Assembly: GCA_027011235.1 (NCBI GenBank)
Contig: JALVAI010000365.1
Coordinates: 1-20,570 of the forward strand
Length of the DNA stretch: 20,570 nt
Direction: 5' to 3'
Source: Desulfobulbaceae bacterium
GTDB lineage: Bacteria; Desulfobacterota; Desulfobulbia; Desulfobulbales; Desulfobulbaceae
The notes beneath the pieces were generated by a model. The model made no database searches. It was not told the origin of the DNA and was given only the letters and a program-made list of their open reading frames with translations. The first letter of the stretch is position 1. Every line of letters begins with the position of its first letter. The position numbers and the translations under genes were made by a program. Positions 1-7,814 of the stretch are shown in pieces.

Positions 1-107
1 AGGCCATGATTGCCATGGAGCAAGCCGATATTTCCATCCGCTTTATGGTCCAGGTCCGCAACAAGGCCATGGACGCCTACCAGGAAATAATGCGGATGCA
101 GGTTTAA
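1..107 (+). CDS. fliE: Flagellar hook-basal body protein FliE, C-terminal end (5' truncated by window)
   Basis: Only the last 34 codons are in the window; the first complete codon starts at base 3 and the stop is TAA at 105-107. The tail has the FliE C-terminal signature: AMIAMEQADISIRFMVQVRN, then a helix ending in YQEIMRMQV. FliE is the small adaptor joining the FliF MS ring to the rod, and is exported early. It lies directly upstream of fliF, its usual neighbour. The last bases of the gene (100-107) already resemble one unit of the 8-bp tandem repeat that follows, so the repeat array abuts the stop codon. The identification is secure from the conserved tail and context; the start, promoter and any flgB/flgC genes upstream lie outside the window. 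Confidence 0.95.
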   Translation, partial: AMIAMEQADISIRFMVQVRNKAMDAYQEIMRMQV

Positions 108-195
108 GCGTTTGAGCGTTTAAACGTTTGAGCGTTTAAGCGTTTAAGCGTTTAAGCGTTTAAGCGTTTGAACGTTTGAACGTTTGAGCGTTTAA
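108..195. repeat. 8-bp tandem repeat, 11 units of RCGTTTRA
   Basis: Eleven head-to-tail octamers run without interruption from the base after the fliE stop. Unit variants are GCGTTTGA, GCGTTTAA and ACGTTTGA. The period is 8, not a multiple of three, so the array is not coding. It fills most of the 122-bp fliE-fliF gap and ends 34 bp before the fliF start. It includes the perfect palindrome CGTTTAAACG (117-126). The complementary strand reads as a spurious peptide of the SNVQTFKRLNA type. Confidence 0.95.
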
Positions 196-229
196 GCAGA
201 CACAATAAACAACAAAATTCCGGTAAACA

Positions 230-1840
230 ATGGCGGATCAAAGCACAGCTCCATCCGAAACGGAAGGCCCTAAAAACGGATTTCAGGTTCTCATCACCCG
301 AATACAGGAATGGCCCATGCCGCGCAAGCTCGCCCTGCTGGCCGTCACCCTGATCTCTGTGGGCCTGTTTGCCTTTATCATCATCCAGGCCAGAACAGCG
401 GATTACCAGCTTCTGTATGCCAATCTCGACGAAGGAGACGCGGCATCCATTGTCGAATGGCTCAAGGGAAACAACACACCCTACAAGTTGACAAACAATG
501 GTAAAAACATCCGGGTGCCTGCGGACGCCGTCCATGAGGTGCGTCTGCAGCTCGCCTCGGCCGGGCTTCCCCGGGGTGGCGGCATCGGTTTTGAAATTTT
601 TGACAAACAGTCATTTGCCCTGACCGACTTTGTGCAAAAGGTCAACTTCACCCGCGCATTACAGGGGGAACTCGGTCGTACCATTGCCTCGCTCAACCCT
701 GTTCGGTCGGCTCGCGTCCACCTGGCACTGCCGGAAAAAAGACTCTTCAAAAACCAGCAAAAACCGGCCACCGCCTCGGTAATCGTCAACCTGAGACCTG
801 GCCTGCGTTTAAGTGAATCCCAGATCCAGGGCATCGTCTACCTGGTGTCCGGCTCGGTGGAAGGCCTTGACCCGGAACACGTCACCATTATCGATCAAAA
901 CGGCAATGTGTTGACCAAAACAGGTGACCAGGGCATCCTGGGCTCCATGACCCCTGATATGCTCGAATATCAGGTCCAGGTTGAAAAAACCATGGAAGAA
1001 CGGGCCCAGTCCCTCCTTGACACCGCCCTTGGCCCGAAAAATGCCATGGTTCGGGTAACGGCAAACCTTGATTTCGCCCGTTTTGAGAAGACGGAAGAGA
1101 CCTTTGATCCGGAAGAGCCGGTCATTCGCAGCGAACAGATCAGTGAAGAGAAATCAGGCTCGCAAATCGTGGGCGGCGTGCCCGGAGTCCAATCAAACCT
1201 GCAGGGACCGACCAGTTCAACGACCGCCGGGGCAACTCCACCATCAAGCAGCCTGCAGAAGACGACCAATTATGAAATCAGCAAGGTCGTCTCCAAGACC
1301 GTGAATCCGGTGGGGACAGTGAAAAATATATCCGTGTCCGTCCTGGTTGCCGACAAAATTATTCCGGCGACCAAAAAAGAACCGGAGAAAACCGTGCCCC
1401 GGTCAAAGGAGGAACTGGAATCCCTGAAAAAAATGATCGCCTCGGCGCTTGGCCTTGATCCGGGACGCGGAGACAAGATCGAAATTACCTCCATGCCCTT
1501 TACCGAACCGGCAGTCAATGGCGAGGGGGAAGCGGTGAGTGAAAACATCCTGTATCAGTACATGCCGATCATTCGTTACGCTGTGATTTTTATTGGCGGC
1601 CTGCTGGTGTACTTTCTCATGATCAGGCCCATCATCAAGACCCTGCGTGAAGATGTCACCCAGCACTACAAAACCGTGCAGCAACTCGAGGAAGAGCAGA
1701 AAGAAGCCGAACAGGAAGAGGAGAAGAAAGAACTCGAGGCCATGATGCGGGATCCGCTCATGCGGGTGCGCGACGCCATCCAGACCAACCCGGTTTTTGC
1801 CGCCCATATCCTCAAAAACTGGATCCACGACAAAGGATGA
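230..1840 (+). CDS. fliF: Flagellar MS-ring protein FliF
   Basis: FliF (536 aa, normal length) forms the MS ring in the cytoplasmic membrane, on which the C ring and export gate assemble. A first membrane helix lies at about residues 34-52. It is followed by the periplasmic YscJ/FliF-type domains; FTRALQGELGRTIASL and RVHLALPEKRLF are typical of the family. A variable Ser/Thr/Pro/Gly-rich stretch comes in the middle. A second membrane helix lies at about 449-467. The cytoplasmic tail is acidic and ends in RDAIQTNPVFAAHILKNWI, the segment that binds FliG. The ATG at 230 gives a normal N-terminus, but only a poor Shine-Dalgarno (GGTAA) precedes it. The gene follows the octamer repeat, so its translation may depend on the upstream message. 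fliG starts 9 bp after the stop. Confidence 0.97.
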   Translation: MADQSTAPSETEGPKNGFQVLITRIQEWPMPRKLALLAVTLISVGLFAFIIIQARTADYQLLYANLDEGDAASIVEWLKGNNTPYKLTNNGKNIRVPADAVHEVRLQLASAGLPRGGGIGFEIFDKQSFALTDFVQKVNFTRALQGELGRTIASLNPVRSARVHLALPEKRLFKNQQKPATASVIVNLRPGLRLSESQIQGIVYLVSGSVEGLDPEHVTIIDQNGNVLTKTGDQGILGSMTPDMLEYQVQVEKTMEERAQSLLDTALGPKNAMVRVTANLDFARFEKTEETFDPEEPVIRSEQISEEKSGSQIVGGVPGVQSNLQGPTSSTTAGATPPSSSLQKTTNYEISKVVSKTVNPVGTVKNISVSVLVADKIIPATKKEPEKTVPRSKEELESLKKMIASALGLDPGRGDKIEITSMPFTEPAVNGEGEAVSENILYQYMPIIRYAVIFIGGLLVYFLMIRPIIKTLREDVTQHYKTVQQLEEEQKEAEQEEEKKELEAMMRDPLMRVRDAIQTNPVFAAHILKNWIHDKG

Positions 1841-1849
1841 TATCGTCCA

Positions 1850-2863
1850 ATGGCACAACAAAAAGACAAACTTGACGGTATCAGGCGGGCAGCCATTCTC
1901 CTGATGTGCCTTGGCGAGGAAACAGCGGCCAGGGTCATGCGGGAGATGACCGATGAGGAGATATTCCGCATAACCAGGGCCATGGCTGAAATCGACCATA
2001 TCCCCGAAGACGTGAAACTTGCCGTCCTTTCCGAGTTTGAGCTGTCCGCCGAGGCCCAGGCGGGCCTGGTGATCAAAGGCCAGGAATTTGCCAAGAAGAC
2101 CATTGCCGGTACCGGTGACGAGGAACGGGTCAAAAGCCTGATGAAACAGTTTATCACCGGCACGGAAACCCGTCCCCTGGAAACCATCGCCAAGATGCAG
2201 CCGGGCATGGTGGCCGGCCTGCTGGAACGGGAACATCCACAGACCGTGGCCCTGGTCCTGTCCACCCAGACCCCGGATCATTCCAGCGCCATTATCAGTC
2301 ACCTGCCCGAAGACATGCAGGCCGATGTCATCTACCGAATCGCCACCATCGACAGCGTTTCCCCCGGTGTTATCGACCGTATCGAAGACGCCCTGCACCG
2401 GGAAATCGGTGTCGTGGTCGGGTCCCAGGACCAGCGGCAGATCGGCGGGATTCCCAAGGTGGTTGAAATCCTTGATAACATGGAAAACAACCTGGATGCC
2501 GACATCCTCGACAACCTGGAAGAGGTTGATCCGGACATGGTGGAAGAGATCCGCAAACAGATGTTTACCTTTGATGATCTTGCCGCCGTGGATGGCCGGT
2601 CTCTGCAGATGATCCTGCGCGAGGTCAACAACGATTCCCTGACCCTGGCCCTGAAAACGGCATCCGATGAACTCAAGGAGAAGATCTTTGCCAACATGTC
2701 GGCCAGGGCCGCTGATATGATCCGTGATGACCTTGAGGCCCTGGGCCCGGTCCGTCTCTCCGAGGTCGAGGCCATGCAGCAGACCATCGTCAAAATCGCC
2801 ATGAAGCTCGAGGAAGAGGGCAAGCTGGTCCTTGGCAAGGGAGGCGGCGATGAGCTCGTCTAA
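1850..2863 (+). CDS. fliG: Flagellar motor switch protein FliG
   Basis: FliG (337 aa) is the C-ring protein that contacts FliF above, FliM below and the MotA stator. All three domains are visible: the N-terminal FliF-binding helices (GIRRAAILLMCLGEETAARV), the middle domain with the EHPQT motif at residues 128-132 that docks FliM, and the C-terminal torque domain from about residue 237 (QMFTFDDL) with the charged helix region RSLQMILREV. The C-terminus is Gly-rich (GKGGGDELV). The ATG is preceded by AAGGAT at 1833-1838, overlapping the fliF stop. The 3' end overlaps fliH by 14 bp and carries the fliH ribosome-binding site, implying translational coupling. Length and motifs are standard. Confidence 0.98.
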   Translation: MAQQKDKLDGIRRAAILLMCLGEETAARVMREMTDEEIFRITRAMAEIDHIPEDVKLAVLSEFELSAEAQAGLVIKGQEFAKKTIAGTGDEERVKSLMKQFITGTETRPLETIAKMQPGMVAGLLEREHPQTVALVLSTQTPDHSSAIISHLPEDMQADVIYRIATIDSVSPGVIDRIEDALHREIGVVVGSQDQRQIGGIPKVVEILDNMENNLDADILDNLEEVDPDMVEEIRKQMFTFDDLAAVDGRSLQMILREVNNDSLTLALKTASDELKEKIFANMSARAADMIRDDLEALGPVRLSEVEAMQQTIVKIAMKLEEEGKLVLGKGGGDELV

Positions 2864-3635
2864 GGTCTTCAGGGAGGACCCGGCATTTACTCCTGTTTCC
2901 CTGGTCAGGGCAAAAATCCAGCCCGATGCGGCCGAAAGCGACAGGGAGCCGGCAAGTCCCGCACCTGCCGAACAGCCGCAGGCCGAGGAAGTGGACCGGC
3001 AAGCCCCGGCAGAAACAACACCTCCGCCATCACAACCGCCCCTTCCCGATATTGATGCCATCAGGGCCGAGGCCTACGAACAGGGAAGACAGGATGCCCT
3101 GCGGACGGAAAAGGAGGAAAATAAGCAAAACGAGCAGGCACAACAGTCTGAACTGCGGCAGGTAATCGAGGCGTTTACCCGCGCCTGCGCCGAGGTGGAC
3201 ACCCTGCACGAAGAAATCCTTGAACAGAGCCACGGCAACATGATCAACCTGGTCATTGCCCTTGCCAGGAAAATCATCGGCCGCGAAATAACAACCGGCA
3301 GGGATATAATCGCAGGCACTCTCAGAAATGCCATTGAACTGGCCATGAAAAACGATGCCTATGATATCTGGCTGCATCCCGATGATCTGACTGTTGTTGA
3401 AAAGATGGTCCCCGATCTTATCGCCTCGGTGCAGCAGCTTAACCATATTACATTAAAAACCGACCAGGAGATCATGCGCGGCGGTTGCAGGCTCGATTCC
3501 GATATCTGCACCGTTGATGCCACCATCGAGGCGCAACTGGAAACCGCCCGGGAATTTCTTGAAGAACAAATCACCAATAACGACAACAACACTCCTGGAG
3601 CTGCCGAAAATTCCGGACCGGCAGAGGAACCATGA
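2850..3635 (+). CDS. fliH: Flagellar export apparatus protein FliH
   Basis: FliH (261 aa from this start) is the stator-like regulator of the FliI ATPase and links it to the C ring. I chose ATG 2850, with a strong GGGAGG at 2839-2844 five bases upstream. An in-frame TTG at 2832 would add six residues but lacks a comparable site. The N-terminus (KVFREDPAF) is followed by a Pro/Ala/Glu-rich linker to about residue 70. Then comes a Glu/Gln-rich coiled-coil part and the conserved C-terminal FliH/YscL domain with ALARKIIGREI and the segment DIWLHPDDL. The gene overlaps fliG by 14 bp and fliI by 4 bp (ATGA). FliH sequences diverge quickly, so the call rests on the C-terminal domain plus position between fliG and fliI. 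Confidence 0.93.
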   Translation: MSSSKVFREDPAFTPVSLVRAKIQPDAAESDREPASPAPAEQPQAEEVDRQAPAETTPPPSQPPLPDIDAIRAEAYEQGRQDALRTEKEENKQNEQAQQSELRQVIEAFTRACAEVDTLHEEILEQSHGNMINLVIALARKIIGREITTGRDIIAGTLRNAIELAMKNDAYDIWLHPDDLTVVEKMVPDLIASVQQLNHITLKTDQEIMRGGCRLDSDICTVDATIEAQLETAREFLEEQITNNDNNTPGAAENSGPAEEP

Positions 3636-5017
3636 ATATCAGTCCGGACGCCATTGACCGCCTGGTCATGCCCAGGGTCTACGGCAAGGTCCGCCGTATC
3701 GTCGGCCTGGTGGTCGAGGGAAATTGTCCGCATTCCTCGGTGGGTTCGCTCTGCGAAATCAGTCCCCTTGAACCTGGGCCCCCGATTCCCGCTGAAATTG
3801 TTGGTTACAATAATGACCAGGCCCTGCTGATGCCCCTTGGCGAATTGCGGGGATTGGGTCCGGGCAGCCTCATCCGCGTTATCAGGGAAAGCGCTTCCAT
3901 CCGGGTCGGCGAGGCTCTGCTAGGCCGGGTCATCGACGGCATGGAACAGGTCCTGGATGAGGGCCCGCCCCTGCACCTGGAAGCGTCAACCCCTCTCTAC
4001 AGCCTGCCGCCAAGCCCGATGCAGCGTCAGAAGATTGAAAAACCTCTTGATCTCGGCATTCGGGCCATCAATGCCCTGCTCACCTGCGGTATCGGCCAGA
4101 GAATGGGCATCATGGCCGGATCAGGGGTCGGGAAAAGTGTTCTTCTCGGCATGATGGCCAAATATGCCAAGGCGGACATCAACGTCATTGCCCTGATCGG
4201 AGAACGCGGACGCGAAGTCCGGGAATTTATCGAGCGTGATCTTGGTGAAGAAGGACTTAAACGCTCCATCATCGTTGTTGTTACCTCGGACCAGTCGCCT
4301 CTGCTGCGCATGCGCGGGGCCTTTGTCGCCACTGCCATTGCCGAATATTTCTGTAACCAGGGAAAAAACGTTCTTCTGATGATGGATTCGGTGACCCGCT
4401 TTGCCATGGCCATGCGGGAGATAGGGCTGGCCGTAGGAGAACCGCCAACCACCAAGGGCTACACGCCTTCGGTTTTCGCCACCCTACCCAAGCTCCTTGA
4501 ACGGGCGGGCAACTTCGAGGGCAAGGGGTCCATTACCGGCCTGTATACCGTCCTGGTCGACGGCGACGACCTCACGGAACCGGTTGCCGATTCCGTCCGC
4601 TCAATCCTTGATGGTCATATTGTGCTTTCCCGTGATATTGCGGCAAAAAACCACTACCCGGCCATTGACGTCATGATGTCAACCAGCCGGGTTATGCGGG
4701 ATATCGTAAGCCCGCGCCACATGCAACTGGCCGGCAAGGCGAGAAGTGTCATGGCCGTGTACCGTGAATCGGAAGACCTGATCAATATCGGGGCCTATGC
4801 CGCAGGCTCCAATAAAAAAATCGATTATGCCATTTCCAAAATCGATGCCATCAACAAATTTCTCTGCCAGGGCTTTAACGAATCAGCCTCTCTTGAAGAG
4901 ACTATCCGCGACCTTGGCATTCTGGTCAGCGACCGCAAGGGTGGTGACCGCAGGCGGCCGGGGCGGCGGAATGTGGACCGGAGAAAAAATCCGCAACCCG
5001 ATGAGGCCGAGGCATGA
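3632..5017 (+). CDS. fliI: Flagellum-specific export ATPase FliI
   Basis: FliI (461 aa) is the hexameric ATPase, related to F1 beta, that powers and primes type III export. Walker A is GSGVGKS at residues 163-169. The catalytic-glutamate motif GERGREV starts at residue 190 and Walker B (VLLMMDSVTRF) has its Asp at 252. PSVFATLPKLLERAG and the substrate-handling region also match the family. The ATG overlaps the fliH stop by 4 bp, with AGAGGA upstream; the stop overlaps fliJ by 4 bp. The C-terminus carries an extra Arg-rich tail (434-461) beyond the usual end, containing GDRRRPGRRNVDRRKN and then an acidic end. This tail is not part of the ATPase fold. Confidence 0.98.
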   Translation: MNISPDAIDRLVMPRVYGKVRRIVGLVVEGNCPHSSVGSLCEISPLEPGPPIPAEIVGYNNDQALLMPLGELRGLGPGSLIRVIRESASIRVGEALLGRVIDGMEQVLDEGPPLHLEASTPLYSLPPSPMQRQKIEKPLDLGIRAINALLTCGIGQRMGIMAGSGVGKSVLLGMMAKYAKADINVIALIGERGREVREFIERDLGEEGLKRSIIVVVTSDQSPLLRMRGAFVATAIAEYFCNQGKNVLLMMDSVTRFAMAMREIGLAVGEPPTTKGYTPSVFATLPKLLERAGNFEGKGSITGLYTVLVDGDDLTEPVADSVRSILDGHIVLSRDIAAKNHYPAIDVMMSTSRVMRDIVSPRHMQLAGKARSVMAVYRESEDLINIGAYAAGSNKKIDYAISKIDAINKFLCQGFNESASLEETIRDLGILVSDRKGGDRRRPGRRNVDRRKNPQPDEAEA

Positions 5018-5445
5018 AACCGTTTTCCATGGAACCGGTCCTGCGCTACCGCAAACAGCTCGAGGATGAGGCCAGACAAAAGCTGTTTATCAGCCAAAAA
5101 AAAGAGACGGAAATACGCGGCCAGCTGGAAGCGGCAAAACAGGTCATGGCAACTTTATACGCTGATCTGGAACGGGAAAAGACAGAAGGCACCACCAGCG
5201 ACCGATTGCTGCTTTATGAAAACAGGATTCACCTGGAGCAGGAAAAAGTGATGGAACTGCAGGAAAAACTCTCCCGGCAGCAGGAGGAGGTCGCACGCAG
5301 ACGCAGGCGACTGCTCCATGCCAGTCAGGAAAAAAAAGGACTGGAAAAACTCAAGCAAAGGCAAAATATGGCCTATAAAAAATTTATAGAACATCAGGAG
5401 GCCGCCATGCTTGATGAAATTGCCGTCTTACGACATGATCGTTGA
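5014..5445 (+). CDS. fliJ: Flagellar export chaperone/ATPase stalk protein FliJ
   Basis: This 143-aa protein is almost wholly charged, with heptad-rich helix throughout, as in FliJ, the gamma-subunit-like stalk that inserts into the FliI hexamer and contacts FlhA. The start MKPFSMEPVLRYRKQLEDEA matches the typical FliJ opening (phenylalanine, then LRYRKQLEDEA). A long coiled coil follows. FliJ is poorly conserved, so the call depends on length, coiled-coil nature and position right after fliI. The ATG overlaps the fliI stop by 4 bp. The gene ends in a TGA at 5443-5445, ahead of an 88-bp gap. Confidence 0.93.
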   Translation: MKPFSMEPVLRYRKQLEDEARQKLFISQKKETEIRGQLEAAKQVMATLYADLEREKTEGTTSDRLLLYENRIHLEQEKVMELQEKLSRQQEEVARRRRRLLHASQEKKGLEKLKQRQNMAYKKFIEHQEAAMLDEIAVLRHDR

Positions 5446-5470
5446 GAATAGTATGACTGCCCCCTCATGT

Positions 5471-5514
5471 CCGGATCATATTTTAGCGTCCCGCGGCCAC
5501 AACAGACAAACAAA
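5471..5514 (-). repeat. Degenerate copy D of the dispersed hairpin repeat
   Basis: Within the 88-bp fliJ to MotE-like gap, GGATCATATTTTAGCG and then GGCCACAACAGACAAAC align with the reverse complement of unit A (GGACCATATTTTACCG, then AGCCACAACAGATAAGC). There are about two to three changes per block and a small insertion between the blocks. The rest of the unit is not recognisable. I read this as an eroded copy in the same orientation as copy C. Confidence 0.6.
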
Positions 5515-5533
5515 AAAAGCTGATTCGATTCCC

Positions 5534-6082
5534 ATGAAACGCCTTATTTCCGCCCTGGTTCTCCTGTTGTTCTGTTTGCCGCCCCTGGTTCATGGCGCAG
5601 ACAACAAGACGGATCCGAAGAAACCTCATGCTGCCGGGCCGGCTACAAACACACCTGATGCGCCGGTATTCTCTTCGGTTGAGCAGCGCAGAGTCCTGCA
5701 GGCCTTGCAAGACGAACGCAGGAATATCCAAAAAGAGCGTAAGGAGTTGGCAAATCGGAAAAAGGAACTAAAGAGATTGGAGGCCGAGGTCGATAAGAAA
5801 CTTGCCCAGCTTGAAACAATCAGACAGGAAATCAAGAAACTCCTGGCCCAAAAAGATGCCCGCGAACAAAAAAGAATACGTGATCTCAGTAAAATGTACG
5901 CAAAAATGTCCCCGGACAAGGCAGCCGCCATCATCAGCACCCTTGATCAGAAGCTGGCCGTCAGTCTCCTTGCGGACATGAAAACCAAGGCAGCGGCAAA
6001 GATACTCAACAATATGGACAGGGACAAGGCAGCTCAGCTTACCACCGCCTTTTCCTCGCTTAAGGGTGCCTTGAAAAATTAG
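5534..6082 (+). CDS. MotE/YlxF-family flagellar protein (secreted coiled coil plus MgtE-N-like helices)
   Basis: The 182-aa product starts with a signal peptide or N-terminal anchor (MKRLISALVLLLFCLPPLVHGAD) placing the rest outside the cytoplasm. A long charged coiled coil spans about residues 50-110 (LQDERRNIQKERKELANRKK region). A C-terminal helical domain of the MgtE-N type follows, with two related motifs: SPDKAAAIISTLDQKLAVSL and TKAAAKILNNMDRDKAAQL. Proteins of this build occur between fliJ and fliK in many bacteria (Bacillus YlxF, rhizobial MotE, spirochaete FlbB); MotE acts on a periplasmic motor protein and FlbB in the periplasmic collar. The exact role here is an inference. The frame stays open upstream (TTG 5411, ATG 5414, ATG 5453), but those starts would bury the signal peptide, so I chose 5534 despite a weak ribosome-binding site. 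Confidence 0.85.
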   Translation: MKRLISALVLLLFCLPPLVHGADNKTDPKKPHAAGPATNTPDAPVFSSVEQRRVLQALQDERRNIQKERKELANRKKELKRLEAEVDKKLAQLETIRQEIKKLLAQKDAREQKRIRDLSKMYAKMSPDKAAAIISTLDQKLAVSLLADMKTKAAAKILNNMDRDKAAQLTTAFSSLKGALKN

Positions 6083-6299
6083 AATTTTCGTTCGAGGTCA
6101 AGGAACAGAAAAATTAAAAAACGCAGCATATTAGACAGATGTGAGCATTTTTTATTTTATTTTTTATTTTTCTGTGAGGCAGAGTTCAGGCGGCAATTTT
6201 TCAAAGTGGCCTTAAGTGAAGGTGGCGCTTTGCTCCACAAAGGTTCAAGACTTGAAGTAACGTTTTTTTTTCAAAGGTTTTTTTACAAAGGATTTATCA
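6083..6299 (+). other. AT-rich fliK leader with a long imperfect inverted repeat and T-tracts
   Basis: This 217-bp gap has no convincing gene. It is much more AT-rich than its neighbours. ACAGAAAAATTAAAAAA (6105-6121) pairs with TTTTTTATTTTTCTGT (6160-6175) with one bulged base, giving a long A/T stem around a 38-base loop. TTCAAGACTTGAA (6244-6256) is a short palindrome. Runs of eight and seven T stand at 6263-6270 and 6278-6284, just before the fliK ribosome-binding site AAAGGA (6287-6292). I saw no sigma-54 or sigma-28 promoter of proper spacing. Confidence 0.6.
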
Positions 6300-7802
6300 A
6301 TGCAAGCAATGCAAGCCATACCGGTTGCCCCTCAGCCGGCCGCTCCACCAGCCGCCCCTCCGGCAGCTCATCAAAGCGGCAGCGACCATTTCAGTCAACA
6401 TCTCGATAAAGCACGTAAACGTGCCGACAAACCCGGACACGAGGCAAAAGGAAAAGGGAACACCGGCAGCGATCATGATAAAAAAGCCGGAGTCACCCAC
6501 CATGCCTCGGATGAAAACAGCGCCCATGCCCACAAGACAGAAAAAACTGAATCCGGCCAAACATCGCATACCGACCATTTGGAACATGGAAAAGGTGACA
6601 GTGAACAGGGCAACGGGAACAGCAATGACCTGCTGCAACAGGTAGAACGCAATTCCCAGTCCGTTCCCCAGACAACAGCGGCAGATACTGAAATTCCGAT
6701 CATCCTCAAGGTTGATAATTCCACTCCTATACAGGATACCGGTTTGTCCGCATCTGTTCGGGACAGGGAATCGATAGTTGCCGCAGTTCTGGGCAAGGTC
6801 ACAGGTGAACAGGACAATGCATCCGCCGCCCAGACTAAGGAAACAGGCCCGCAGGAACAAACAGGCACAGGGCAGAAACCCTTTGTTGTTGAGCATTGGC
6901 AGGCCAGGTTCAACTACACGACGGAAGCAGACCAGGGTAAAAACGGAAAATTTTCCCAGACACAACAGGGAACACCCGGCATGACCCTGACGGCCCAGGC
7001 CGTGCAATCACAGGTATCTCCTGCCAATGATCAGAATATCGCCCAGGCCCATGGAACCCCTGGTACAGGACTGGAAGCGCCGGCCATGCCCCAGGACGCC
7101 AACTCCAATTATATTCATTCCAATCTACCAGGAGCGACAACAATTCCCGATTCCGATGCAGCTGCCGGCAATAAACAGCAAACCGGACAAGGTGATCAGG
7201 GAGCAGCGAAAAATTCCATGCAGACCCCGGATCTGCAAATGGTGGCCAATCAGAATGGGCAGGATGTACCGCTGGTTTTCTCGCTTGACCAGACGAGCGC
7301 CCAGACCGGCCAGGTATCCGGCCAGGACAGCTCAGGATCATTGACCCTGCATCTCCCTTCCGGCATCGAAATCCCGCACAGTCAGATTATCGATCAGGTT
7401 ACGGGACATTTTGCCGTCAATCGCTCTCTGGAATCGGGAACAGTCACCATAAGACTTCATCCGGCCGAACTTGGTGAACTGCGGATGGAAATCAAAGTGG
7501 AACAGGACAATATCAAGGCCCACATAACCGCCCAGAATCCACAGGTCCAGGACATTCTTGACCGTAACCTGCCCCGGCTCAGGGAGGCCCTGCAGCAACA
7601 GGGGATGAACCTTGAACACATGCAGGTCAGTGTTGCGACCGATGGCGGCAACAGTCAACTGTTCCAGGAACAGTTTACCAGGAGGCAATTCAAGAGTCCC
7701 GGTCAATCAAACAACGGACGAACAGGTTTTGCTCTCCCGGAGGAAGACCAGGAGATACCCCTGTCTGTTGCTTCGGACCAAAACCTGAGCGTGCACATCT
7801 AA
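6300..7802 (+). CDS. fliK: Flagellar hook-length control protein FliK
   Basis: FliK (500 aa) is the secreted ruler that measures hook length and switches FlhB from hook to filament export. The first 350 residues are low-complexity, rich in Gln, Gly, Thr, Asn, Pro and His with almost no long hydrophobic segment, as expected for an unfolded exported ruler. The conserved hook-length domain lies at about 375-450, with the signature LHPAELGEL at 386-394, followed by a helix (LDRNLPRLREALQQQGMNLE) and VSVATDGG. A variable Gln/Arg-rich tail follows. The ATG has AAAGGA at 6287-6292, seven bases upstream. Position between the MotE-like gene and flgD is the standard one. The identification rests on the C-terminal domain. 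Confidence 0.94.
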   Translation: MQAMQAIPVAPQPAAPPAAPPAAHQSGSDHFSQHLDKARKRADKPGHEAKGKGNTGSDHDKKAGVTHHASDENSAHAHKTEKTESGQTSHTDHLEHGKGDSEQGNGNSNDLLQQVERNSQSVPQTTAADTEIPIILKVDNSTPIQDTGLSASVRDRESIVAAVLGKVTGEQDNASAAQTKETGPQEQTGTGQKPFVVEHWQARFNYTTEADQGKNGKFSQTQQGTPGMTLTAQAVQSQVSPANDQNIAQAHGTPGTGLEAPAMPQDANSNYIHSNLPGATTIPDSDAAAGNKQQTGQGDQGAAKNSMQTPDLQMVANQNGQDVPLVFSLDQTSAQTGQVSGQDSSGSLTLHLPSGIEIPHSQIIDQVTGHFAVNRSLESGTVTIRLHPAELGELRMEIKVEQDNIKAHITAQNPQVQDILDRNLPRLREALQQQGMNLEHMQVSVATDGGNSQLFQEQFTRRQFKSPGQSNNGRTGFALPEEDQEIPLSVASDQNLSVHI

Positions 7803-7814
7803 AGGAATGCGACC

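Noticed and set aside
108..195. CRISPR array
   Set aside because: The unit is 8 bp with no spacers; it is a plain tandem repeat. No cas genes are present.
2832..2849. TTG start for fliH
   Set aside because: ATG 2850 has GGGAGG at ideal distance; the TTG has no such site.
1403..3061. Open frame of 552 codons on the minus strand across fliF, fliG and fliH
   Set aside because: It lies wholly antisense to three clear flagellar genes. Its translation is low-complexity, with many His, Gly and Asp residues, as expected for the reverse of biased codons.
5411..5533. Longer version of the MotE-like protein from TTG 5411 or ATG 5414/5453
   Set aside because: The extra residues would bury a good signal peptide, overlap fliJ and cover repeat D. 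ATG 5534 is a better start.
6206..6250. Possible sigma-54 promoter GGTGGCGCTTTGCTC upstream of fliK
   Set aside because: The GG and GC are only about six bases apart; sigma-54 needs a ten-base gap. No other sigma-54 or sigma-28 site with proper spacing was found in the gaps.
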